Below, piece by piece: positions 17,410 to 26,168 of a DNA stretch of 26,168 nt. Numbering within the stretch: the first letter of the stretch is position 1; each line of letters begins with the position of its first letter. The stretch comes from Hysterium pulicare CBS 123377. Its lineage: Eukaryota > Ascomycota > Dothideomycetes > Hysteriales > Hysteriaceae. Under the pieces are notes generated by a model. That model saw only the letters and a list, made by a program, of their open reading frames with translations, searched no databases and had not been told where the DNA came from. The DNA is taken from assembly GCA_000467715.1 (NCBI GenBank), contig AJFK01000169.1:1-26168 (forward strand). Reading direction: 5' to 3'. Both the position numbers and the translations under genes were made by a program.

Positions 17410-19891
17410 ATGAACGCAGCCCGCAGCCTACATGACCCTCGGGCTCGAGAACCTCCACCATTAACTTTTGGGCTTCGCTCGACTTATCACAGACTCGATT
17501 CCTTAGATGGCGGCATTGCGACAATTGAACTGGAAGATAGAGAAGGTGCGCATTTCCCGTTCGTACCCATCATGTGCCCGCGAAGACTGACTACGCGTAA
17601 TAGATAAGGCATACCGCGATTTACAAATGACCTCCAATCAAACTTACTCAGTCAATTCTCGCGATAATGAATATACTTCTCTGCACGGGCGTCACTTTCG
17701 AGTGCCCGACAAAGCTTCGAAACGTCAATGGCGTTCCAAGTTCAAGGGTAAGAAGCATAGTTGGCACCGATGGAGTTCTAGCCAAGGGTGGCGATTAGGC
17801 ATCTTTGTGGGATGTTGCACATCTGCACTTGTTCTCATCGTCAATATCACGCTCCTTCTTACTGGCGCCTTTCGGTATGATGGGTATAAAGACGGTATTG
17901 GCACATTGGCTCAAGGTCATTCCGACAACATTTCACGCCTGAGTACCGTATATCACATACTCATCAACATTCTCAGCACCACCCTACTGACTGCTAGTAA
18001 CTACTGTATGCAATTACTGTGCTCTCCTACCAGGACAGAAGTCGATATGGCCCATCGCCGTGCTGAGTGGCTTCGTATTGGCATTTTGAGCCCGAGCAAC
18101 TTACGCTTCATCAGCCTCCGAAGAGTTGCTTTCTGGTGGATATTAGCGTTATCATCCATACCATTGCATTTCTTGTACGACGTGTTACTCTTATGCAAAC
18201 GATCCGAACTGACAGCAAACTCAGGTACAATTCAACCGTCTTCGAAGTTAAGGTCGGTCAGAACTATTCAGTGACATTCATCAAAGCAGACGGGAGCAGC
18301 GGAGTATATACTACGGCTGAAGGGATGACGAATCTCACGAATCAAGAATGGCAGCGGACATACGATACCCAACTGGTTCCCAATTGTGGAGACTTATTCC
18401 TAGTTGTGGATAAAGTTTCGTTCAGTATCGGGCTTAACGCTAGCGCGGGCAAATGGAGTATCCACCTTCCTCCCAATAACGCAAATAACAACTGGACACA
18501 ATGGGATGGAACAAGCACAATTCAAACGCCAGTACAGCTAAATGACAGCGGTTCATACGAAGTTCAAGACCTAACCTCATATCGAATCGTCTACAATATG
18601 TCAGTTTGGAACCAAAGTCACACCCCTTTGATTCAATGGCCTTCCTCGACCTTCGTCAATGCGTCCATTATACACTCTATTTTCGAAGTTGATGGTCTTG
18701 CTAGTTCATCAGATGATTTCTGGCTAGCGTCACCGCCGCTTCACATCGCGTACGGATTGAGTGTCCCGATTCGGAATAGCAGCAGCATTCAAATTAGTGT
18801 TATGTTCCTGGCCATTGTCACTCTCGCAAATGCTGCTAAACTAGGAATCATGCTTACTGTCTACAATAATTCTACTGAGTCGTATCTGATCACAACCGGT
18901 GACGCTATTGCCTCATTCCTGGGGAAGCCAGACATTGCTACAGTCGGACTCTGTAACTTGGATAAAGAGGCAATTGTCAATCAGCTGCATGGGTCTAACA
19001 AAAAGAAATCCGCAGTCTGGAGTTCTAGTCGTTTACCTTGGCTTTCTGCAGTATCACTTTCAGAGCGGATTCCCTTCTTAATCATTTTGTATGCACTCGT
19101 TCCATCAATGCTCGCATTACGGATCTCTCTGACATACAACTAGTTTCATTGCAGGCAGCATCACTGTATTCAGCATGACTGAAGCGCTTCCGAACAGTCT
19201 ACCCAAAGACTCCGTTCTTAAGTGGGGCACTGCATCGCCGCTCCAGCTAAGTTTCGCGCGGAGAGCTTTCGATGCAGGAAGCATCCTTTCCAACGCTTTA
19301 TTAGCCAATGCTCCACAGGTGCTACTATCTTTATCTTACTTCTCTTTCAACAGACTCGCAACGTCTCTACTCGTTGCTCGCGAATGGAATTCTCATGGGA
19401 TATTCCGGAAAGGCCTTCGTGTCACAAAACCATATGGTGCACAGCGCAGCACCTACTTCCTCAACCTCCCATTCCGATATGCTGTTCCTTTGACTCTGGT
19501 ATCCGGCTTCATGCACTGGCTCCTATCTCAATCCATCTTCCTCGCTCGTTTCGAGATCCGAGACGAATCCGGTCACATCATTCCTGAGCAGTCCAAATCC
19601 ACTTGCGCTTACTCGCCTTTGAGCATACTCGTGTTTGGTATCACGTGGCTATTGCTTTCTGCTACTCTGGCTGTTCTTCCTATGCGGAAAATGAATGTGA
19701 GCGTACCGCTTGCGGCAACCTGTAGCTTGGTTATTAGCGCGGCTTGTCATCCACCCCCGGATGATGTTGATGCTCAGCTGAAGCCGGTCCAGTGGGGTGT
19801 TGTAAGGAGTCGCTTTGGTGGTGATATCGCGCATTGTACGTTTAGTAGTGAGGAGGTGGAGGCTCCGGAAGACGGAAAGCCGTACGCATGA
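17410..19891 (+). CDS. DUF6536-family multi-pass membrane protein
   Basis: Best model: four exons, 17410-17545, 17604-18174, 18225-19088 and 19159-19891, 767 residues. Introns are 58, 50, 70 nt. Intron 2 (GTACGA...CAG) restores HFLYNSTVF, a family hallmark. Intron 3 (GTATGC...CAG) removes an in-frame stop and leaves a hydrophobic helix. Exon 1 rests on a weaker GTGCGC donor but has a CTGAC branch site; without it, ATG 17627 gives 714 residues. DUF6536 covers about residues 107-240: GWRLGIFVGC, a membrane helix, INILSTTLLTASNYCMQLL, a SPTRTEVDMAH motif, LSSIPLHFLYN. Further helices follow in the C-terminal half (LANAPQVLLSLSYF, GAQRSTYFLNLPFRYAVPLT, LLSQSIFL). These are plasma- or endomembrane proteins of filamentous fungi with no known biochemical activity. 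Confidence 0.85.
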
Positions 19892-20795
19892 GATGTACAC
19901 TTTACGATTCTTGGAGACCTATGGAAGAAAGCTTCTGTGTTTCAAGGGTTTCTATGCACACAGGGTTTCATAAGTCATCGCTTTCGGAGGGTAGGTCTGC
20001 GACTATGATCTTCTTTACTACTGGTTGACTATCAGCCTACCTTCAGGTCCGAAAAACCTCTCAAAAAGGTTAATGTCGGGCGCAGGATGATTAACAGCGC
20101 TTGGATTGTAAAAGTCCAGAACTCCTTGAAGCTATGTTCAATGTCCGGAGTAGAAGCAAATAGACTAGACATACGTGTTTTGTTGATAATTGAGGTGAAC
20201 TTCCTGCCGTAGTACTCATGTTCATAGCGATTAGTGTAGACAACGATGGGCGAGGCGAGATACATTCTCGTTAGTGGCTTGTTGCTGAGCAGACTGCTTT
20301 GCCTGTTAGTGGACCCTGCACCAAGAGAAGGAGATGTTTGCTGACTTATCTGGAAATATCCAGCACATATTCATATCGATCTGATATTGATCACCTCGGA
20401 TCAATTTACTATTTTTAGAATCATTGGTTATTGGCCCCCGCGTATCATGATTGGCATCCTCCATGTACTCAGGCTAGAGGTGCATAGATTGGGCTTATCC
20501 TGCCACAAGAACTCCTCGGGCAACACAAAGGCTCTAATGTGGTCGCACAACATTGTTCATCGAAGCTGTTGATCCACCCGTGTAACGGCACTGGTAAACC
20601 GGAATCCGACCGACCAAGTAAAATCCTATTGAGGTTGAATCCGTGTGAACCTTTGGAAGCCGTTCGAGCTATGTCCTACCACCCAGTTGAGGCCGCTCAC
20701 GCCTTGTTCGATTATATCTATCCGCTTTCCAGCCTTGGTTACTTCTCTCCACGGCTCTTAGTCCTCTCTTTTGAATCCGTAACAGAATCCGCAAA
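19892..20795. other. Intergenic region
   Basis: About 900 nt between two + genes. It has no domain-bearing ORF; a 77-codon minus-strand ORF (20265-20032) and a 93-codon + ORF (20539-20820) look random. It should include the promoter of the 7TM gene, without an obvious TATA box. Confidence 0.45.
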
Positions 20796-22125
20796 ATGGC
20801 ACAGGGTTCGCTTCAGGTGACGGGTCTTAAGCCCATGTCTGAAGCTGAATTTCGTTATGAAGTCTCTCATACGGGTCGCATCATTATGCCTACATTTAGG
20901 GTACGCAATTTACCTTTTTAACAACTTGTCAACACCTTTATCCCACAGCTGACGTTTTTTTGACAGGTGGCGATAGCATTTTTGACGGCATTAGCGCTCA
21001 CTTGCTTCGTCGGACGCCTCTCCCTCCGCATCGTTACCCGACGACGACTTTATTGGGATGACGGCTTCTTGTGTCTTGCAGTTGTATGTCTCTGCACAGC
21101 TACAGGACTCATCTATCATAATTTGTTCCTCTACTATCTCATGAACGCCTTATTCCTCGCGTCGGATGTCGTAGAGACCACGCCGATTATCGAATACATC
21201 GAGCCCTTGATCCATTCTCCTCCAATGCGGAACGCCTATTCGGCGTTTATCTGGACCTGCATCTTTTCCGTCAAATTCTGCTTCTTTGCCTTCTTCAAGG
21301 CATTGATTCGGCACCTGCGAGGCCTAATCATCTATTACTGGGCATCAGTTGTCTTCACTGTTCTTGCATGGGCAGTTTGTTTTTCCGAAGCCTTTGTCTT
21401 CAACCGCTTCACAAGCGCCAATGATATCGTCCGGACAGATTGGTATCGCCTTAGCCTCACCTTCACGATTTTGGTGACATTTGTAGACCTCGTCAGTGAC
21501 ATATTAAGTATGGCTTTCCTCGGCGGTGTGGTATTTTGACGAGGCTGACTTGTGTCCAGTTGTCAGCATTCCAATTATTCTACTCCGAAACTCTCGGCTC
21601 AGATTGTCCACCAAACTTAGCATTGGATTCTTCCTGTGCCTTTCCATTTTTATGGCCATCTGCAGCATTGTCCGCGCGGCCGGGTACTTGCAAGCCCACA
21701 CGCACGTACCAGAAATAATCTGGCGGACATTCTGGCAGCAAGCCGAAGGCTGTATAGCCGTCATGATGGCCTCAATCACTGCGTTTCGGACCCTCTTCAC
21801 AGCAGGAAACCGACAGCCTGAAGAAGGAATCGAAGCCGCGCGGCCTAAAGCCTCTTGGCTGCGCTCACCGAAACGTAATGGCGGAGGCAAAGAAGGTTCA
21901 GAAGGACAGGACAATGGCCACATGAAACTCCCGAGCATACCGTCTGCAACGTTCAGTGGACTCCTATCTTTTATCCGCAAGTCTCCTGGCGGAGGTCAAA
22001 CGCAGATTTCGAACCCGGCGGTGTCAGTTGCGGACTCGGATCTCGATCCTCTAGAGGCGGATTATCATGCCGCTATCAGACGGCAAGAGACGACGAATCT
22101 GAGAAGTGTTGGTCACCTTCATTAA
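20796..22125 (+). CDS. Fungal rhodopsin-like seven-transmembrane protein
   Basis: Three exons: 20796-20900, 20967-21507 and 21560-22125, 403 residues. Intron 1 (GTACGC...GACAG, 66 nt) joins RIIMPTFR to VAIAFLTAL. Intron 2 (GTATGG...CCAG, 52 nt) joins VSDIL to IVSIPIILL, a family signature. Seven hydrophobic helices follow in order: IAFLTALALTCF, DDGFLCLAVVCL, FIWTCIFSVKFCFFAFF, YYWASVVFTVLAW, LTFTILVTFVDLVSDIL running into SIPIILL, LSIGFFLCLSIFMAIC, CIAVMMASITAFRTLF. The RRRLYWDDGF motif between helices 1 and 2 is typical. There is no CFEM domain, so it is the simple form of the Pth11-related group. The last ~120 residues are a polar cytoplasmic tail. Some relatives sense surfaces or nutrients; most are uncharacterised, so function here is open. 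Confidence 0.9.
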
Positions 22126-22673
22126 ACGAGGAACGAGGATAAGCAGATGCTGCTCACTTTGAGGAGTAGGCAGAAAGCATGAATGAAGGGGGGACTTTAG
22201 AACATGATAGCGAGAGGGGGCGGCAACGATAACATCATCTGAGGAGTGCGCAGTTGTTCGAGGACTGCGGGAATGTTGGCCTGTAAGCTTAGTGTAGCGT
22301 CATGTTGTTTTTGTGCTCCCTGCCAGATGGGATGCATACTGAACGTGCATGGATGGTGGGATCTAGGGGCCAATACCCAGTGTCCGGGCATCTGGTAGCT
22401 ACATATATCAACAAGCATTGATAGAATTCACCGGCGGACGTCCCTCGCCAGGCTGGACCCACACTGATCGCCCTTTCCTGGCCTAGCGCAGCTTAGTCAG
22501 AGATCAGTGCAACTTGCCAAACGACGCACCCGCCTTCGCTGTGTCACGTACCTAGGTACCTACCTACCTGCGCACAACACCGTCTAAGGCTGACAAGGGT
22601 GGCACCAAGGCTAAATAAGAGCGGCCCGCAGCCTTTCTCCCGTTGACCTCGCTCCGGCTTCATTCCTGGCCTC
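22126..22673. promoter_or_regulatory. Intergenic region and promoter of the P450 gene
   Basis: About 550 nt without a supportable gene. A short CCTAGGTACCTACCTACCT repeat lies at 22550-22568, and CTAAATAAGA at 22611-22620 is the nearest AT-rich, TATA-like element, about 55 nt before the ATG. Confidence 0.45.
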
Positions 22674-24486
22674 ATGGACCGCCCTTCTTTCCCCGCCTCG
22701 GCATCATGGCCAGCCGTCGTCTACGCAGCGCTGACAATTGCTCTTGTCTACGTGGGTTCGACTTGGTATCGCGCCCGCTCTCGTGTCAACCGGTTGCGCA
22801 AAATGGGGCTCGTAGGTGCTTCTTCTCCCCACGCGTTTTTGCACAACACATGCTGAGAACGCTCCACAGCCAATGCCCGAATGGAGCTGGCTCTTTGGTC
22901 ATCTTCTCGTGCTGAAAAAGTACCTTGGCAAATACCCGTCCAACATCTTCGTACCCGTTGCCATCGCCGACCTGGCCAGCCACTTCCCCGAGACGGACAT
23001 GTTCTATCTCGACACGTGGCCCTTTTCGAAACCGTTCCTGTGCGTCTGCGACCCGGATGCCGCGACCCAGGCATCGACCAAGTTCAATCTGCCTAAGGGC
23101 GACTTCCACAGGCGCGTGCTCGATCCGATTTCGGGTGGGCCGAACCTGCTCTCCATGAACGGCCAGGAATGGAAGTACTGGCGCACGCTGTTCAACCCGG
23201 GCTTCGCGCCTCAGTATCTGCTCGACCAGGTCCCAGGTGTTATCGACTCAGTGCAGACTTTTTGCGATAAGCTGCAAGAGCGAGCGGGCACGGGACTGTT
23301 TTGCTTGGAGGACATTGCTACGAGGATGACTGTGGACATCATCATGAAGGTCGTTCTGTACGAGATCCAACGCCCAGAGAAAGAATCATGCTTTGTATTA
23401 CTAATGTAAATTAGAGATGACGATCTCAATTATCAACTTGGACCGAGACCTCTGCCAGACGCGCTGCGCACCATGATCAGCTGGACCAAATTCGGCAACC
23501 CCATCGACCAGTACAACCCCCTCCGCTGGCTCCTCATCCGTTACTACGGCGGCGTCATGGACCGGTACATCCACGCCGAGCTCTCCAAGCGCTTCGAAGA
23601 GTACAAGAACGACGAGGTGCGCTCCTCCATGGGTGACACGACCAGGCGGTCCAAATCCGTCACCGCTCTCGCAATCGAAGGCTACTTATCCGAGCGGACC
23701 GAGCTGCTCAAGACGCAGCCAACGCTCGACCGCCGCCTCGAATCCTACCTGACCCGCCAGATCCGCCTCTTCCTCATGGCGGGCCACGACACAACGACCA
23801 GCGTCCTCGTCTACACGTTCCACCTCCTCTCGCAGCACCCCGCCGCGCTGCAACGCATGCAAGCCGAACACGCCGCCGTCTTCGGCCCAAATCCCGTCCT
23901 CGTGCCTGACCTCCTCCACAAGGACCCCGTGCTGTTGAACCAACTCCTCTATACCATGGCCGTCATCAAAGAAACCTTGCGCCTCTACCCGCCTGCGGGC
24001 ACAGTCCGCTCCGGCGTCCGCGGAACCACGCTCACAGACCGCCACGGCACGGCATACCCGACCGACGACTGCGACGTCTCGATCGTGCACCTCGCGATCC
24101 AGCACAACCCACGCGTATGGCCGCGGCCCACGGAGTTCCTGCCTGAGCGCTGGCTCGTTGAGGAAGGCGATCCTCTGCATCCACCTGCCGGAGGGTTTCG
24201 CACCTTCGAGGTCGGGCCCCGTAGCTGTCAGGGCAGAGAGCTGAGCTACATCGAGTTGAGGGTCGCACTGGCGATGACGGTGCGGAGGTTCAGCATCACG
24301 CCTGCGTATGAGGAGTGGGATAAGCTACAGGAGGAGAGGAAGGGGTTGTTCGAGAGGGGCATGGAGCGGGTTGGGTTGAGGGAGAAGATGGAGGGGAGGG
24401 TTGTTAACGGTGATAGGGTGTATCTGGTTGAGAAGGCGGCGGCGCATCCACCGGATGGGTATCCTTGCCGGGTGGAGCTTTTGTGA
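22674..24486 (+). CDS. Microsomal cytochrome P450 monooxygenase
   Basis: Three exons: 22674-22811, 22870-23357 and 23415-24486. Introns are 58 nt (GTAGGT) and 57 nt (GTACGA, ACTAAT branch site), giving 565 residues, slightly long for the superfamily. An N-terminal anchor (about 12-32) precedes the proline-containing PMPEWSWLFG hinge (47-56). The I-helix AGHDTTT is at 331-337, the ExxR motif KETLR at 394-398, PERW at 452-455, and the heme loop FEVGPRSCQG at 473-482 with the iron-ligand Cys at 480. All catalytic signatures are present, so an ER-bound oxygenase using NADPH-P450 reductase is expected. The substrate and CYP family cannot be told by eye. No biosynthetic partner genes are visible beside it. 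Exons use C/G third positions strongly, unlike the neighbouring genes. Confidence 0.93.
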
Positions 24487-24914
24487 GAAGGAGAAGAAAC
24501 GAGCGACCTCGGAAGTTTGCCAGGGCTTACTCTAATATTAGGTAACAATTTTAAAATGACTGGAACTAAGTTTCGATTTTAATTGATCTGCGTGGTCCCG
24601 TGAACGCGTGTTCCCAGCCACGCGGGTTTTACGCGTCAGGGGTTAAATTGGACCTCACACCTCGAATTCACAAACCGCTTCGTCCAATTATTCCTTCAAA
24701 CCCCTCCGAAGTCTTTTCATCATGAAACATGTTGTTTATAAGCGCGACGAAGCGTCTAGACGACCCACTGGCCCTCGCCCGAGTTCACCAATCGTCTTAA
24801 TTCCTCTATGCAAGCTTAATCGCTCCGACTATCAAAGATTTCCACACTTGGAACCTTCTGCCCGCCATACCCACTTCACCGACGTAAATGCGGACAATCC
24901 GATTGTGCAGACCG
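24487..24914. promoter_or_regulatory. Intergenic region upstream of the broken 2EXR gene
   Basis: About 430 nt. Two ACGCGT hexamers (24604-24609 and 24631-24636, 27 nt apart) match the MluI cell-cycle box core. A 79-codon ORF from 24722 overlaps the 2EXR start in another frame and shows no domain. Confidence 0.45.
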
Positions 24915-25500
24915 ATGACTACGAATCCGCTTCCCGAACTTGCACGGAAAACTGTGCTTGAAGGGTCTCGGGAAAATTTGATGTATGTGATAGTATCTCG
25001 ATGACTTGAGAGATGGATGCTTGCTAACATTTACTGCAGTTGGGTCCGCAATCAGAGAAAGTCTCCTCTTCTCAGACTTCCCGCCGAGATCCGACTGATC
25101 ATCTGGGAGTACGCGCTCAACCAAGGCATCATACACGTCGACTAGACGCAACACAAAATAAACAACCGGCAGAAGAATTACGTGAAATACTGCGAGCATA
25201 CTGTGGTTGGGGGCTTTCAAAGTGTGGTTTACAAGCGGAGTGAGAATCCATGGAGCAGAAGTCTCCTACGGAACGGGTGGGAGCCACGGCGACGATTCGC
25301 ATTTCTGCCTGCTGTGAGTCGGAAAATCTACCTTGAGACATGTTTGATGCCCTACGAGCTGAATATATGGTCTTTCGAAACCCGCCTTGTCATGAGAAAC
25401 TTCTTGGAAAGGAGCCTCTCGCCCCAGCAGAAGGGGCGATCAAGCCAGTGATCGTGCGATCTGGGCACAAGTTTTTATCGCGTGGTTATGTGAAAGAAGA
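24915..25500 (+). pseudogene. 2EXR-family gene broken by a TAG and a probable frameshift
   Basis: Exon 1 24915-24982, then a clean 57-nt intron 24983-25039 (GTATGT, GCTAAC branch, TGCAG). Joining gives ENLIWVRNQRKSPLLRLPAE followed by IRLIIWEYAL, the start of the fungal 2EXR fold (an F-box-like domain of unknown function). Five residues later (GIIHV) an Asp codon is followed by an in-frame TAG at 25143-25145. The same frame stays open to 25451 and still encodes family features: LPAVSRKIYLETCLMPYELN and VMRNFLERSLSPQQKG. Near 25433-25440 the reading appears to slip to another frame (AIKPVIVRSG), after which the original frame stops at 25449-25451. The splice signals are intact, so decay looks recent. 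Alternatives: a short 57-residue product, stop-codon readthrough, or sequencing errors. The 3' limit is approximate. Confidence 0.75.
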
Positions 25501-26149
25501 GAGTGGTAAAGACCAAGCACGCGGAAGCGGTGAATATATTGGGTATGTGGAACATTATCTTAGAGATCTGGAGTTCATGTATCAAGAGGAAGGATCCAAT
25601 GTGTGCAAATACTATGTTAAGACGGGCGAAAAGAAGACGTATCCGAAAGAGAAGAGAAGAGAGGTTGTACGGCGGAGAAGATATCCATACAGGTTAGGAC
25701 TTCTCCTCGCTTCCAGTTGCCAATTCACTAAAGTCTTAAATAGCTCCGATTCGTTCGATGACATGCCATAATATTCGAAGATCAACGCAGTGGGCTGCCC
25801 GTAGCCCTATCACCCAGCCTTCGACATCTCATGGCCGCCACCTCAGCTATAAGCCAACTCGCGTTCACTTCCGCACTCATTTGACTCTACCATTTAATCA
25901 ACCCACTCGCATTACAACTCATCATTGCTATACTTCCACCCTTTCCACTTCAATACGTCACTACCCAAAGTCACGCACGAAAAATCATCAAAGTTCAAGA
26001 CATTGACTAGTTTATCCTTTGAATATCTCTGAATTTCCAACTTTTGGACTTCGCCACCTCTCCAGACTGTAATACTCAACTTCAGATAACCGAACCGGGG
26101 GATCATGATCCAGGAAGAGCTGGTGCTAGCAGCGGTAACTTTGCGGTAA
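25501..26149. other. Right-end region without a recognisable gene
   Basis: Open frames continue to about 25771 and 26006 but show no domain. The first part may be the decayed 3' end of the 2EXR gene; the rest is AT-richer and featureless to my reading. Confidence 0.4.
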
Positions 26150-26168
26150 GGGGGGGGGGGGGGGGGGG
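26150..26168. other. G homopolymer at the right end
   Basis: An uninterrupted G run ends the window, mirroring the left end. It is not a telomere repeat and most likely marks an assembly break or read artefact. Confidence 0.6.

Noticed and set aside
20032-20265. 77-codon minus-strand ORF
   Set aside because: Although it begins with ATG, it is short and isolated, with no domain or repeat support.
24722-24961. 79-codon + ORF as the first exon of the 2EXR gene
   Set aside because: Its frame ends in TGA before the intron. The overlapping ATG at 24915 splices in frame to the 2EXR sequence and is the better model.
1-26168. CRISPR arrays, rRNA, tRNA, transposase or reverse transcriptase genes
   Set aside because: I looked for short regular repeats with unique spacers, RNA-gene signatures and mobile-element domains and saw none. 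The 430-505 nt array does not have CRISPR geometry.

Overview
The window looks like nuclear DNA of a filamentous ascomycete (Pezizomycotina). Genes are interrupted by short GT-AG introns (48-70 nt, one of 219 nt) with CTAAC/CTGAC-like branch sites. Several families typical of filamentous fungi occur side by side: a fungal rhodopsin-like 7TM protein, a DUF6536 membrane protein, a 2EXR-type protein and a microsomal P450. I cannot place it to class or genus. Both ends are G homopolymer tracts, so the window may be a whole contig.

Layout. (1) 1-4500: no convincing protein gene. Instead there is a head-to-tail array of about ten diverged units, mostly 430-505 bp. Each has a promoter-like order: GATA-factor-type site (TTATCTAATC), TATA box, pyrimidine-rich stretch, and an ATG 88-113 nt after the TATA in most copies. 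This opens a tiny ORF in a conserved sequence block. (2) 5084-16545: three divergent SET-domain proteins (5084-6175 +, 12414-13670 -, 14275-16545 -) share a cysteine-bearing module in front of SET but have different tails. Between the first and the other two lie two ordinary nuclear genes, NOP12 (-) and a Dep1/Sds3-type Rpd3L deacetylase subunit (+), which share a divergent promoter. (3) 17410-22125: a DUF6536 multi-pass membrane protein and a rhodopsin-like 7TM protein, both +. (4) 22674-24486: a cytochrome P450 (+) whose codons are far richer in third-position C/G than those of its neighbours. (5) 24915 to about 25500: a 2EXR-family gene broken by an in-frame TAG and a probable frameshift.

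The strongest candidates for something undescribed are the promoter-like tandem array and the SET-domain trio. Across the trio I see one intact zinc/post-SET site with a histone-H3-like N-terminus. A second has a degraded site and tandem AT-hooks. The third has an acidic minisatellite and three copies of a PYTVAA[LR]P peptide. No operon-like logic is expected in this organism; linking the SET genes with the neighbouring deacetylase subunit is only a suggestion from proximity. All gene models come from reading frames and splice signals by eye; no search was run.
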